64,000 bases of DNA from Flammulina velutipes (Eukaryota > Basidiomycota > Agaricomycetes > Agaricales > Physalacriaceae): the NCBI GenBank assembly GCA_011800155.1, contig CM022373.1, positions 1 through 64,000 on the forward strand, written 5' to 3'. The position numbers and the translations under genes are program-made. Below the pieces are notes generated by a model. The model worked only from the letters and a program-made list of their open reading frames with translations, did no database searches and was not told where the DNA came from. Below, one piece after another: positions 23,603-35,944 of the stretch. Each line of letters begins with the position of its first letter. Within the stretch, counting starts at the first letter, position 1.

Positions 23603-24689
23603 TTACTTTGTGAATGCAGAAAAGTCGTAATCCAAAACTACAGGCCCGCTCGCATAGAACTTCTCCGCTTCCTCTCGGAGAACTGGCATTGGGATATCCG
23701 GGTATAGCGTTCTAGCATCCAACGCTCCTCGGGACAGAGCCCCCGAAAGGACGTTGTCACCCCGCAAGAACAAGCTATTCTCATACTGCGCCAGGAGCCG
23801 AATCATCAAGTGGTCATCCTTCGTCTTGCGTATGACTTCTTCGTCCGGGATCTAAGTCGTAGTGAGTACAATGATCGAAGGATGTACGTCAATGGAGCGT
23901 ACCCTCTGATAATCAGAGAAATCCTCCCCAGTAACCTTTTCAGCGATTTCCCAGGTCTCTGCGACACAGGCTTCCCCGTCATGAATAACGACGGTATTGT
24001 TAAGCGTGCGCGGGTCGGCGATGATACGGGCCATGAACACGCCAATGGAGTCCATGGTGGAGACTAGGGTCTTCTGATGGGGATCCCCCGCATAGTGTTT
24101 AGGAACGACAATACTACCGGGTATCGAGTGCGGGTACGGGAAGAGCTGATGAAGCCACCATCCGACTTCGACAAAGGTATAAGGCAGCCCAAGCTCCTTG
24201 ATATATTCCCTGACGTCCAATTTCTAGTCGGATTTCAGTCATAAATCTCCCACAGGCGAAAGAAAAGGCTTACCGCATCATGCATTTCCATGACGCCGCG
24301 CGGTGCGGTGGGTCCAAAGTCAGATGGTATGGCGCGGCCGACGCCAACCTTTTTAGCGGCGAGGAAGAGGGGTTTCTGATCCACCATCGCGAGTACGAGG
24401 GAGAGCAGGACATTGACGCCTTGGAGGAAGGCTTCGATCTTCTCTGGTGAATCCGATGCGTCTCCGATGCGAATCTCAACCCCAGAAGACCTGAGCTCCT
24501 GGTAGATGGGTTTGTTGACTGACTTTTCGCGAGCTAGGACAGCGACTCTCTATCATAGCATCGATGTCAGCTATCGACCATGCAGAAGAAAGAGAGACGC
24601 ACAAATTTGCCTTGCTCGAGCAGGTTCTTGACGACGACGCGCCCAGTGTTCCCGGCGCCACCGACTATCAATACGAGAGGTTTAGACAT
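23603..24689 (-). CDS. NmrA-like / isoflavone-reductase-like NAD(P)-binding protein (4 exons)
   Basis: Exons 24689-24603, 24549-24274, 24223-23903 and 23851-23603 (introns 50-53 bp) give 310 residues, the normal size of the family. The N-terminus MSKPLVLIVGGAGNTGR holds the GxxGxxG dinucleotide-binding loop of the atypical short-chain dehydrogenase (NmrA, PCBER) fold. Further family signs are VLAREKS after strand 2, AIPSDFGP in the middle, and YTFVEVGWW near the substrate pocket. Members either reduce small aromatic or ketone substrates with NADPH or sense NADP as regulators; which applies here cannot be told. The last intron removes an in-frame TAG. Intact. Confidence 0.88.
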
Positions 24690-25757
24690 GCTGCAAGGTG
24701 TGAATGGGAGGTAAGTTGGATTCTTCATCTCTCTAGCACCGTCGTCTTATATATTTTCTTGGTACGTCAGCCGTTTTCCCGCTTCGACGGAGCTAGTCCG
24801 AGAAAGAAGCATCCAACAAGCATATTACGATGTCTGAAGAACGTTGGGACGGTTAAACTAGTCGTGGATTATCGCTGGACTGATTACTGTGTAGCTGGGT
24901 GTTGCTTCGGCCGTCTATGCCTGAGAGACACGCAACGCCTTCGCGAATGTCAGCAAAGACACATATCACTCATAATCGGACTGCGCTGCGTAATGAGGAT
25001 CTATACTCAGTTTTAACAATCCTTCAGCGAGCATGTCGCATGAAGATCTTGAATCTTGAACTTGCCCGCATTTTAAATCAGTTCCACACGTGATCGTATC
25101 TCATTGACGCGATGAACTGGATTCCAAGTTATCGAACGAGCTCGAGGCTAGGTTTTCAGATTACGAAACATTGTGGTCGAAGCTAGCGATGACTATCTTT
25201 TTATCAATGATGACTATAGCCACGATATCACTTGTGAAATGGTGTACGCTATAGCTAATGTGACTCTATCTTTATGCCACGCCACCAAATTGATATTGCC
25301 CCGAACCTAAACGTTACTAGATACCTGTCGGATGATCCTAGTAGTAAGTACCGCGTCAATCTTATACACCACATAATCCAGGGGGCTACCACAATCAGCC
25401 TGAGCCCATCGATATCATCCATGTTGAAAACACAATATCATGATTCATCATTAGATGCGGCACAATGTTAGGTCGGATGGCATGGTGAGTGTTTGTTTAT
25501 CGTACCGTTTTCCCCTGTGATCACACAGGTGGATGTGGTATCTCCAACTTCGGTCTGAGGCTGGACGTTAGACGATACATGACGACTTGCAAGCCCTTTC
25601 TGGACCCCTCGACAGTTGAAAATATGCATGTGAGTCACAAACGGTCCAGTCTTTCGACTTACGCGTCGGTGACAACGAGAAACTTACTTCCCTAGTACTT
25701 CAGGCGGGAAGCTGAACTAGATTGAGATCTAATAACATCGCAAGGCGACCTGGGCGA
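24690..25757. other. Intergenic, no gene seen
   Basis: AT-richer spacer between the reductase promoter and tRNA-Gln. No supported open frame. Confidence 0.6.
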
Positions 25758-25837
25758 GGCGCTATGGTGTAGCGGCAGCACATGGGATTCTGAAAGTGTT
25801 CCTTCCCACGACCCAGGTTCGATCCCTGGTAGTGCCT
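25758..25837 (+). tRNA. tRNA-Gln (anticodon CTG) with 9-nt intron
   Basis: The acceptor stem GGCGCTA pairs with TAGTGCC (one G-T). D arm GTGT/GCAC, anticodon stem TGGGA/TCCCA, loop TTCTGA plus one base with anticodon CTG, T arm CCAGG-TTCGATC-CCTGG. Sixteen bases lie between the anticodon stem halves instead of seven, so a 9-nt intron follows position 37 in the usual place. The internal promoter boxes A and B are present within the gene. It would read CAG codons. Confidence 0.9.
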
Positions 25838-26900
25838 GTATATGCATTCATCTTGTTTTTTTGTTGAATTCAGGATTTCTACAATACAACTTGTGGGGCT
25901 GGCAGTATGCTTTAAACTCTACAGGACGATGCAATTTAGTTTCTGCCAAACGATGACTTGACTTATGTAGCATCACCGAAAGGCTCGCTCTGCTTGAATA
26001 GCCTTTGAACTTTGTACTCTTAGGTGTAGCATTCATTCGGAATCGATCGATTCTGCGAGGCTTTCAACATGTTCAATGGTTTAAATCGACACCACATCGG
26101 CCTTCGATTTGCACAGCGGTGGACATCTCTACGTGTCTGAATCTCTGAGCGCCGGCAGCTGTCTGCTTTTACAGTGCATCACGGGGAAGATATAATACCG
26201 CTGAATCGCCGAGTATAACTCAATGGCATAGGCTGTCCCAAGCAATTCAATGAATTATACTTGTTGGACATACGGGAAGGTTAGACGTGTTTCGGACTCG
26301 CGGCGCGTCTTCCTCATCCGCATTTCTAGATGTTTGAAACAGTGACCTCTCCTACAGTCAGAAATGCTGGGCAGATTATCACGAACGTTAGATGTATCAG
26401 AGCCGGCGGTTGATGAATGTAAATGGAGGCGCTAGAAAAGCAGTGACAGCAATTGAGTCATGCAAGAGGTCCGCATGGTTTTGTTTCCGTAGCGTTTTAT
26501 ACCAACGTCATGTAGTGCACCGCGTTGTCTTATCTTGTCGGCGTCTAAGGGCTGACGATCCCCAGGGGATTGATAAACTCCGAGATATGTTCAGAAAGAG
26601 ATCAGATGGTATGTTAGCAGGTGATGGCCGAGAGCTGTATGAGGGTGAGAACCCACGCAGGCCGGGAGAAGATCAAAAGGAGGGCCTTGTTGAATACAAA
26701 GCAGTGTGAGAAGTGGCTAAATCTAGCCTTGAGACACACCGAACCACATATCGACACAGGAAGCGCGGGAAGATTGGCATGAATGCGAGAGGGAATGAAT
26801 GAACAGCCTGATCCGCGGCAAGCGCCGAACAAAGCGGAGTTTGAAAAAATAAATGAACGATGGTGAGAACGATTTGTGATCCGTTCCATGATCATCCATC
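25838..26900. other. Intergenic, no gene seen
   Basis: Spacer between tRNA-Gln and the GATA gene. Short frames on both strands lack motifs. Confidence 0.55.
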
Positions 26901-27749
26901 ATGGGGTGAGTTTGAACGCTTTATATGCTGCCACTCCAATCTATCTGCGACTGACTGTGACTCCCTTCTAGCAGGCAGGAAGACGAGCGTCCAGTTACAC
27001 ACAGCCCAAAGGCAAAGCGGGAGGAAGTCGACGACGACAACAAGCGCAAGGACGCCAGAAAAGAGGCAGTCATCGACCCGGCGCTTCAGGTATGTTCAAC
27101 ATCCTAACCACTCAATCGATTATCTGACGCCTCTCAAGGACGAGCCCGTTGGAAATCCGTATCCACCACAGCACCCGCACGGGCCATATCTACGCCGTTC
27201 TTCTATATCTTCGCACGATATGCCTCGCGTCCCCACAGATCAATACGAGCGTCGTCGAGCTAGTCCTCCTCCTCCCATTGCTACGCTTGGCCGTACTCCG
27301 CCTCCGTATTACCACCCTCACCCATACCCGCCACCGCCACCTCACTACTACGATCCCACACATCCTTACGCGCCACATCAATACCCTCCCCCTCCCCCGC
27401 TCGTCCTTCCCCCCTCCACTCTCCCATCCCCAGCTCACCTTCACCTCCGACGCGTCCACAAAGTTATCCGACCGCGTTCGTCGACGCTGCTTCAATTGCT
27501 GCACGTCCGACACGTCCACGTGGCGCAGGAGCAACCTCAATCCCGGAAAGGTTCTCTGCAACAAATGCGGCCTCTTCGAGCGCACGCACGCTAGGCCCAG
27601 GCCTGAGCAGTTCCCCCCACAAGAGGACGAGCGGCGTAGAGCCATCCGCTGGACATTATCATCCATACGCTGCGCCCTACAGGCATAGGGAGAGACAGCC
27701 GTCGCCTGCCTACACGCAGCAGGCCCCCCCAAAGAAGGACACTACCTAA
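26901..27749 (+). CDS. GATA-type zinc-finger transcription factor, frame broken twice
   Basis: The first coding exon has only 5 bases (ATGGG at 26901-26905), then exon 26972-27089 and an exon from 27139; these join in phase to a basic/acidic start MGRQEDERPVTHSPKAKRE. A Pro/Tyr/His-rich region follows. The finger CFNC...CNKCG with WRRSNLNPGK and ERTHARPRPEQFP is a fungal GATA finger of the long-loop type, which binds GATA sites. The finger lies one frame on from the Pro-rich region, and the C-terminal tail (GHYHPYAAPYRHRERQ to the stop at 27749) one frame further. Each shift equals one extra C and falls next to a C5-C6 run (near 27390-27412 and 27613-27618). No splice pair explains them. This is either two sequence or assembly indels or a young pseudogene. 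Confidence 0.72.
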
Positions 27750-28019
27750 GCTCGCAGTGCGATATCCTCTCCACCCACTCCCGTCGTATATATTCGCTAT
27801 CCTTGTTATCCGCTAGTCGACAGTTGATCTGCTTTATTTGATAGCTATCCCTTTTGTATTCGTGTTTATTCCCCAGAACAATCATGCAGCTTCTCTTGTA
27901 ATGTGGCGCTAGCGCTGGGTAGATAAGAGAGGAGCACATGGCGGTATGTTGACAGCGTTATCGATTTCCGCTGAGCCGTCTAGCAGCCATACCTTGCGTA
28001 GTTGCTGCAGGTTCAAAGT
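27750..28019. other. Short spacer downstream of the GATA gene
   Basis: No gene seen. It ends where the sequence shared with the 49 kb region starts. Confidence 0.5.
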
Positions 28020-29010
28020 GGCATAGCTTCGGCACTCGGTCCGTTTCCCCTTTCCCTTTTACCATCTTGGTCGAAACAAACTATAGCTGGGCGGGACTGC
28101 AAGATCTCCTACGAACTTCCTTCTGGGTGTAGCCTGATAATGTCTCTAGACGAACAACTATCACCGTTGTCCGAGAACATTGTTGAACGCCTGCTACTAT
28201 CACTACAAACTCATTTGAGTCAACGCCCACACGCTCGTCGTAGAATCCATCTTCTTTCTAACGATGGAGAAGAGCCTAGCCACTTCTCCTCTTTCGCGAA
28301 GCACTTCTGGTTTCGTGGACATCTCGCCATCCTGTTTCTCATGCGGCCGTACTGGGAAAGATCAACCTTGGCTGAAACTGTTGGACCGTCCGATGGAAGG
28401 CTCGTCAGGTTTGATTCTGACCTTATAATCTGACGTTGGTCCTAATGATCGACAGTTTGTGACGAAGGGATCTTGTTGATCAGGCCCAGACGGTCCGATG
28501 CTGATGACGAGGCGGTATTGCTGGTGCTATGCTAAAACTGTGTGGCTCTGGGGCGCCTACGCCGAAGATCGTCAACAAAATATCCTAACCTACGATGTAA
28601 TCCGCATCATTGAATCCATCACGTTCATGTCCCATCATCTTTATCCCGCGCGCTCAACACTACTCCCGGCCGCGGAAGCTACTGTGGCGCAGTCATGGGC
28701 TATTCGATGACGAGAAGATATCGGAGTGTACGCTCCGGTCACATGTATTCTGCAAGTGTTGTGCTCACTCTTACCTCTGTAGATTCCTGACGAGGAATGG
28801 CAGCAGTCTGTCTCCGCTACACATTATCGATATTCAACGAAGCGCTGCTCTGAAAAAACATCGCCGTCGATGAGTCAAGCGTTCCAGAGTCATCCCTAGT
28901 CCTCTCAACGACGCATTCTTTCCCCCACAAGTCACTAGTAGGCGCACTGATATAACGTTCAAATGCATATTGTCGAACTGACTATCACCGTCCAGTCCAC
29001 TTCGGATTTG
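28020..29010 (+). pseudogene. F-box-like gene relic upstream of M35-like copy 1
   Basis: 28020-28200 matches the reverse complement of about 49300-49450, including the short stretch ENIVERLL. 28800-29010 resembles the segment NDALLWKTIAI...DLTIT that follows the F-box in the proteins at 10323 and 20861, but with stops and frame changes. The same relic precedes M35-like copy 2 and copy 4. It is a broken passenger of the duplicated segment. Confidence 0.5.
28683..28692 (+). promoter_or_regulatory. TGTGGCGCAG repeat word
   Basis: One of five exact copies of this 10-mer between 28.6 and 37.8 kb (others at 31121, 35872, 37120 and 37723). This one lies about 610 bp upstream of M35-like copy 1. It may be a protein-binding site or the edge of a dispersed repeat. 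Confidence 0.3.
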
Positions 29011-29266
29011 GGATTGACATAGTGACAACCCAGTCGCCAGGGTATCGTCGCCCATCGAAGTGGTAGAGAATGAGCACCCGGTCTATGCCATCATCCGGCG
29101 ACTGACGCTCACGACGAGGACCAACAAGCATCGGTCATGACTATCACCGTTTCCATACATACCCCGGATCGCTGTGGCGCCGTGACATGGCAATCATCTA
29201 GCGTATGCCTTTAGTGCCGTTTTCTTGAATCGCGTAGTGACGCTCAACGATCTGTCCAGGCTCGAA

Positions 29267-29272
29267 TATAAA
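29267..29272 (+). promoter_or_regulatory. TATA box of M35-like copy 1
   Basis: TATAAA 34 bp before the ATG at 29301. The same box stands 34 bp before copy 2 (31653-31658) and about 29 bp before copy 4 (48816-48821, minus strand), so the 5' leader must be very short. Confidence 0.55.
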
Positions 29273-29300
29273 TCAGATGGGTTACCACAACTACTGGGAA

Positions 29301-30897
29301 ATGCCTCAATCGCTCCAATCCGTTGCGAACGCATTCGTCCTCTGCACAATGCTCTTCTTGCACACAGGCGCAGCACCGGTTCAGACCAGAGTTGCCTTGG
29401 AACTAATGCTTGACGGTATATTTCCTACTCTGCCTCACATTGACGGAGCCAACTGACGTGAACCTCGTTCCAGTCCCACTTATCGTCACCGACGTCAGTA
29501 AATTCGTCATATCTGGAAAATTAACCAATACTGGTCCTCGAACAATCAACGTCGTCAAAGACCCAAGTGGACCACTATTTGGAGGCTTCGCCTCTAACGC
29601 TTACCGATTCAAGAAGACGGGAGGCAAATCGGAGACACCTGAGTTCGTGGGTATGGTTGCGAAATGGACTCTAGAGTCGTATTTGAAACAGCCCGGAAGA
29701 TCGAAAACGACTGGGCTCGACGGTGAACCACTGAATACGACTGGATTCGGAGCGGGTGCCAAAAACGACGACTCGGGTTATACTGAGCAGACCAGCATTG
29801 ATGGAGACTCTGCCAAATACGACAACCCCTTCCCGAAAGCAATCCACGAACTTCGAAGTGAGGAATCATTGATATTCAAGTCTAACAGTGCGCCATTTCA
29901 TATAAGATTCCAAGACATTTTCTGACACAATCACCATAGTCGGTGACGCGTATAATTTCACGGAGGCAGGTCCTGGTAAATATGAGGTCGAACTGCGGCG
30001 CAAGACATTCTTTGTCTTGATCGATGGCGGTGTTCAGGAGATCAACGTGGATGTGAGGCCCAGCATAGTGAATATCGACGGCAAGCTCGCAGGATCGCCC
30101 TCCGATGAAGTACCCCGTTTCGGTAAACGTGAAGTCACGACCAAGGGATGTAACGCGGTAGAATCTGTCGTTATTGAACGAGCCGCAGAACGTGCGGATA
30201 AATACGTTGAAGATTCCATAGAGTGCGTCTGACGCCTCAGCTACTGACAACGACGTGAACTCATTGATACCTAGCTATATGAATGGAGCTCCTGAGGAAG
30301 TGGAACGATACACTGTTTGGTTTGGGGCATGGAGTACAAACGACACCTCTCCATTCAGGTACAAGGCTAGGGACCAGGTTTGGTCTATCTACAAAGGTCT
30401 TCCGTCATTTAAAGCACCCGCAAGTGAAGGATACACTTATAAGTGTTCATGTCCTAAGGACTTGAATATCTATGCGTTTACAACGCGTAGTATTACGTGC
30501 GTCCTTGATTGCAACGTCTATCTAGCATCCTTAACTAATCTACTAAAGGCTGAGGCGGCCGGTGATACATCTCTGTCCAGTGTTCTTCACTAACACTGTC
30601 CGATACGAAGGTCGACATTCGAAGGCTGGCATCCTGATACAACAGGCCACTCAGTTCCGGTTCAACGAGAAGTCTATCCCAGTTCATATGGTTGTGGGAG
30701 GACGAGTTGAGAGCTACTATTTATCTCAACACTGGCCACACTTCGCAGCCGTCAACGCTGATAATTATGAGTACTTCGCGGAGAATGTGGCTCTTAACGA
30801 ACGGGAAGTTTTTGCATATGAGGATTTAAAGGAAAAAGAGGGCCAGAGGTTGAACTCAGATTTCTACCGGGATTTCCGATTCGCGTTCGGCAGATAA
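29301..30897 (+). CDS. Secreted M35-like (peptidyl-Lys metalloendopeptidase fold) protein, copy 1; zinc site lost
   Basis: Five exons (29301-29415, 29474-29887, 29940-30222, 30275-30496, 30549-30897) give 460 residues. A signal peptide covers about residues 1-24. A propeptide-like domain follows (KLTNTGPRTINVVKDPSGPL, YNFTEAGPGKYEVEL), then the peptidase-like domain with GCNAVES, RYTVWFGAW, CSCPKD, IHLC and NADNYEYFAENV, all features of fungal M35 enzymes that cleave at lysine. Where those enzymes have HExxH, this protein reads AGILIQQATQF, and the GTxxxYG-type segment with the third zinc ligand is not conserved. The conserved Cys positions remain. It should fold but not cut proteins. The introns sit at the same places in all four copies. 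Family assignment is from memory of motifs. Confidence 0.85.
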
Positions 30898-31120
30898 GGG
30901 GAAATTGCAGCTGGTTTGAAACTGTAATACAATGTCGGAGATTCGGTACAGATTTCTATAGCACTGGAATAAGAAGGGAAATATGAACCATTTCGGACAT
31001 AACTTCAGCGTGTAAGATATAGCTATAGTAGATTTCCCGTCTCGCTTCAGCCTGAATCTTTAACTTTCTCTTATCAATGCAGACCAGACATAATTTCTCG
31101 TGATTTAGAGCCAGGGGAGA

Positions 31121-31130
31121 TGTGGCGCAG
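31121..31130 (+). promoter_or_regulatory. TGTGGCGCAG repeat word
   Basis: About 566 bp upstream of M35-like copy 2; its right flank resembles that of the copy at 28683. Confidence 0.3.
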
Positions 31131-31199
31131 ACGCGGGCTGTTCAATGACGAAAAGAAGATATCAAACGTTCCGTTGACCTATACTTGCAGTCCAAATGC

Positions 31200-31446
31200 T
31201 GTATTCACGGTTATCTTCGAGGGGGGGCACGGTGAATCCCAGGAGGACGTCACCACTGGATCTCTTCAATATCCAACGATGTGCTGCTCCGGGAAGGTAT
31301 CGCCATCAACGAGCACTCCGGAGTCATCTCTCGTCCTCTACTTAGAAATCGTCCCGGTAACGCTTTCTTCCCCCCTGCAAGTCACTAGGCGCACTGTCGA
31401 CTTAACCATCACCGGCACCGTCCAGTCCACTTCAGATTTGGGATAA
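31200..31446 (+). pseudogene. F-box-like gene relic upstream of M35-like copy 2
   Basis: Out-of-frame pieces equivalent to LLWKTIAINEHSG and TRRTVDLTITG, as in the F-box proteins at 10323 and 20861. Nearly the same sequence occurs at about 28830-29010 and, inverted, at 49060-49280. Confidence 0.5.
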
Positions 31447-31686
31447 TGAGATAGTAATCACCCAGTCGTCAGGGTGTCGCCGCTTATTGAAGAGGTATGC
31501 CATCATCGGGCGACGACGCTCACGACGCAAACATCGGGCATGAGTATCACCGTTTCCATACATACTCCGGATCACTGTGGTACCCCGACATGGCATTCAT
31601 CTGGTGTACCTTGAATGGCGTAGTCACATTCAACGATCTTCTCAGGCTCGAATATAAATCAGAGAGGTGGTTACAATTACCGGGAA

Positions 31687-33302
31687 ATGCCTCAATCACT
31701 CCAATCTCTTGTTTGCGCATTCATTATCTGCACAATGACCTTCTTGCGTACGGGCGCGGCACCGGTTGAGACCGGGGTCACGCTGGAACTAACACTCGAT
31801 GGTATGTTTGTTTACTCTGACACCACATTGACGGAGCCAACTGACGTGCTCCTCAGTCCCACCCATTGTCACCGACGTCAATAGTTTCATCATATCTGGA
31901 AAATTAACAAATACTGGTTCTCGGACAATCAGCGTCGTCAAAGACCCAAGTGGACCACTGTTTGAAGGCTTCGCCGCCAACGCCTACCAATTCAGAAAGA
32001 CGGGAGGCAAGTCGGAGGAACCTGAGTTCGTGGGTACGGATGCGAAATGGACGCTAGATTCGTTTTTGAAACAGCCCGGAAGACCTCAAACGACTGGACT
32101 CGACGGTAAACCACTGAATGCGACTGGATTCGGAGGGGGTACGAATGACGACGACTCGGGTTCTACTAACGATATTGCATCTGCTACATCGGAGCAGACC
32201 AGAGTCGACAGAAACTCGCCCGATTACACCAACCCCTTCCCGAAAGCAATCCACGAACTTCGGAGCGAAGAATCGTTGATGTTCGAGTCTAACAGTGCGC
32301 CATTCCACGTCAGATCCCCAGACATGTTTCTGACCCTATCGCCATAGTCGGAGACGCGTATAATTTCACGGAGGCAGGTCCTGGTGAATATGAGGTCGAA
32401 CTCTGGCGCAAAACCTTCTTTGTCTTGATCGATGGCGGCGTTCAGGAGATCATTGTGGATGTGAAGCCCAGCATAGTGAACATTGACGGCAAGCTCGCAG
32501 GATCACCTCCCGAGGATGAAGATCACATATCCAGCCCCAATAAACGCGACATCACGGCCAAGAAATGCAGCACGAAAGAGTCTCTCGTTATCAAACTAGC
32601 CGCAGAACGTGCGGATAAATATGTTGAAGATTCCATAGAGTGCGTCTGACGCTTTGGATACTGACATCAAAGTAAACTCATTCCCGATATCTAGCTACTT
32701 ATTGACTATACCGCCCTACGAACCGAAAAGATACACTTCTTGGTTTGACGCATTGCAGACAAACGTCACCGCCGAGCAATTCAAATACGATGTTAGGGAC
32801 CAGGCTAAGTCCGTCTACAAGAGTTTTCGGTCATTTAAAGCGTCCGCATGGAAAGGATACACTTATAAGTGTTCATGCCCTAACGACTTGAATGTCTATG
32901 CATTTACAACGCGTAGTAGTCTGTGCGTCCTTGATTGCAACATCTATCCATCATCCTTACCTAATCCACTATAGGCTGAGGCGCCCGGTGATACATCTCT
33001 GTTCAAAGTTCTTCACTGAGGATGTTCCATATGAAGGTCAAAATTCGAAGGCCGGCATCCTAATACAACAGGCCACTCAGTTCCGGCTAAACAGGAAGGC
33101 TAAGCCAGTTCGCATGGTGGCGAGAGGACCAACTGAAAGCTACTATTTATCCCAACACTGGCCACACTTCGCAGCAGTCAACGCTGATAACTATGAGTAC
33201 TTTGCGGAGAATGTAGCTTCGCCTTCAATAACATTTGACAAAACCAACCGCCTGAAGTTGGACAGAGAGTTCGCATCGAAGTTCCAATTCGCTTTCGGTT
33301 GA
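31687..33302 (+). CDS. Secreted M35-like protein, copy 2; zinc site lost
   Basis: Exons 31687-31801, 31857-32294, 32348-32639, 32695-32922 and 32975-33302 give 466 residues. Signal peptide MPQSLQSLVCAFIIC...GAAPVETG. The propeptide-like domain has an inserted Gly/Asp/Ser/Thr linker (GFGGGTNDDDSGSTND). The peptidase-like domain keeps KKCSTKES, RYTSWFDAL, CSCPND, HLCSKFF and NADNYEYFAENV. At the active site it reads AGILIQQATQF instead of HExxH, as in copy 1. It is closest to copy 4: exon 2 is 438 nt and exon 3 is 292 nt in both. Likely a catalytically dead secreted or cell-surface protein with a binding or inhibitory role (inference). Confidence 0.85.
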
Positions 33303-33616
33303 TGACCATTTCTGGAGCGCAACTGTAAAGCACGTACTTGTAATATACATACCCTCAAATGCCAATGATAGTTGCTACTTCTTGTTCTTCATCATCGTCT
33401 CATATAATCTCATTACTTTTAATTTCCGCCATGTCCAATTTGCCGCCTATGTAACCCCCCCAGTTGTACTCCAAGCGATAGAGGAAAGATATCATTTTGA
33501 ACGGATTTGGTCAGCGGGCTCCAACCAACGTTTTTGAGCCGGGATCGCCCTTACTATTTTAGATGTCACGTTTTCGCGTCGAATTTTCCCACGCACGTGC
33601 CTTGAGCTGCTCTTCA
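33303..33616. other. Intergenic spacer
   Basis: AT-rich 3' flank of copy 2 and 5' flank of the next gene. No feature recognised. Confidence 0.5.
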
Positions 33617-34482
33617 ATGAGCACTGCCATTATCGACTTTGATACGCTCACGAACCATCTATCCGCGCTTCCATCTGATCTTTCGCGTACTATTTTGGAG
33701 TTTGTTGCTACTGGAGACCGTAAATCTGCTACTTCCTTGGTCTTGGTATCAAAACTTGTCAAGGAATGGTACGTCTTCTGAACCGGACAACTTTCTCTAC
33801 TGATGTACTCAGGATTGACCCTATACTCTATCGCATCGTTTATGTGCAATCGTTTCTAGACGCCACTTCTCTACACTATGCAATCCAGTCCCGGGGCTCC
33901 TTTGACTTCTTCATTCGACATGTCAAGGTACTCGTCTACGTGCAATCCTTTTCCGATAGTCATACGTCTACTATTCTCTCCGCTACTCCCAGCTTAACAA
34001 CTCTCATTTACAATGCCCATCAACGCTGGGATCCCCCCGAACTACAGCATTTCCTCGACAACTCGCCAGACCTGCGTCGTCTGCACATAGCCTCCTCCCA
34101 ATCCTCTCTTTGGCATATCCACCATTCAAATATCACCCACTTTAGCATAGAGATGTGGTCGTCCATACCTCGCTTGCGGGAATGCCTCCCATCACTCCCG
34201 TCACTCACACATCTGTCTTTATCGATGGTATCCATGTGGGACCTTCCTTACCTTTGGCAGTTCGCCCGGGGACTCCCAGATGCTCTCTCCGTTCTCCTCC
34301 TCCAATTCACTCGCTTTCTGGTGTATGACCCGCAGGATGGTCCCCACGACCCTCGCGTTGTTTGCGTCTCGCTCAACGCAGACTATGAACCATACGTGAC
34401 TGGCCAATCAACGGAGGGGATCATTTGTGTTAGAGGGGTCTACGTGGATACTGAACCCTTGGAAGGAAAGGAAGACGCGTAG
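33617..34482 (+). CDS. Small F-box-like / leucine-rich protein (2 exons)
   Basis: Exons 33617-33768 and 33813-34482 (44 bp intron, GTACGT donor, CTCAG acceptor) give 273 residues. The N-terminus has an F-box-like pattern, LSALPSDLSRTILEFVAT, then LVSKLVKEW and IDPILYRIVYVQ, which is typical of a large basidiomycete family. The rest has leucine-rich turns (LTTLIYNAH, LRRLHIASSQ, LTHLSLSMV). A likely Skp1-binding adaptor or an orphan of that family. An in-frame ATG at 33563 would add 18 residues. Confidence 0.75.
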
Positions 34483-35944
34483 TCGCTGGCTGAGAGAATC
34501 ATACAAGACAGGCTGAGCGAATGCCGTTCGCGACAGTCCGTTTAGTACGCTCTTGGAATGCGGTAATTAGAGTAACGATGTGCTACTCTTCTATCTGGAC
34601 TCTCTTCTCGTGTTCGCCTCATGAACCGGTACAAGCTTGGCCCCGACGTCGTCATCGAGAAGAACTCTCGAAATTTGCTCCTCGCCGGGCCTCCCATCAC
34701 CATTGACAAACAACAACGTACCATCTACATCGCGGCGCAAAAAGCAGGATAGAGCTCCCGTGGAAGATGAACCGCCAAAAGTTAGGTGGAAGTCTATACT
34801 GATAGTGAGCTGGACTGGGGAAAAACCGCCGCAAGGTTCAAGGGGTAGGCGGTCTTCGGAATATCAGTAGGTGACCAAGGGGACGATGGCGCTGTGAATC
34901 ACTCACGCTGTCCTCTTATGACTCTGAAATCAGTGAATGCTGTCGTCGCAATTCGTTCGACAACATCCTTCCTCTTCGCGACGTATACATCAAGTCGTAG
35001 TGACGCCAGCTTCTTGCTGTGACACAGGCTTCATATTCGACGTCAACTATCCGACATTGACTGCAAACAAATTTCGAAAACGTACAAGCTAAAACCTCCG
35101 TTCCACACCCCATCTTTCGAAGCGCATGTATTTTTCACTTCCGCCTTTCCTCCCTTTAAGTCGGTGTATGTGGCAATGACGAAGAACTTGGCAGGTTGAC
35201 GTCGACGAAATGTGATCTTGCGCGACGACTCCACGGACACTGGCAGGCCATCGGCCTTCTGGACTTTTCGCAGCTGACTTAATAGTAGAACACGAAGCGG
35301 CTGTGCAACGTACTGCTGAGATCGAGATATTGCGCTCTGCGTATGACAGTCAGACAAAGCATGCTTAGTGCGGTCCACAAAACTCACGCTGAGGATTCGA
35401 CGGGCATGGTAAAAGGAAGAGCTACCCACAAGCATGGCACGAGTACACTGTTTATATAGACGCTGTGGAAAGTATACGTATCTATCAACGCCGAACAACG
35501 TAAAATGTATCTTTACGTTGGCATATTATGGGGTTTGAGCTACTCATTGCTACCGTGCGCCAGGCATGCCCGACTCAGTGGCGTCAATACCATATCGATC
35601 TTTCAGACTGCGCTACACCATCCCAATGTAACGGGCACGGGATCAAACGGACTTACGGTTGCCTAAAACGGGAATATATATTCAGCAGCGCTTAGATAGG
35701 CTTTTCGCGCTTAAATAGGCTTTTCGGTGAGATCAGCTGGGAGTTGTACTCTTCAACTTCCTACTCAATGCTACTTCCAGGGAACGCCACACTAACTACG
35801 TGATTGAGTCATATTACGTCTATCCAGATTCACCTAAGTAGAATTCTTACTCGAGCTCTTCACTTCTCAGATGTGGCGCAGCGGGTTTATCGATAAACGC
35901 CATGTGTATTGCGTTCAATTATCATACAAAAACAACAATAGGAT
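34483..35944. other. Intergenic region with possible gene relics
   Basis: 34630-34750 on the plus strand reads as a short plausible protein piece (RNLLLAGPPITIDKQQRTIY) before a stop. 35043-35498 on the minus strand is a 151-codon frame with segments such as PAKFFVIATYTDLKGG and KDGVWNGGFSLYVFE that recall a C2-like beta sandwich, but I could not build an intact gene. A copy of TGTGGCGCAG lies at 35872. Confidence 0.35.

Noticed and set aside
23852..23902. In-frame TAG inside the NmrA-like gene, possible pseudogene
   Set aside because: A 51 bp intron with good donor and acceptor removes it and keeps the frame.
35043..35498. C2-domain-like gene on the minus strand
   Set aside because: Only short suggestive stretches; no start, splice pattern or complete domain could be assembled, so kept as a possible relic.
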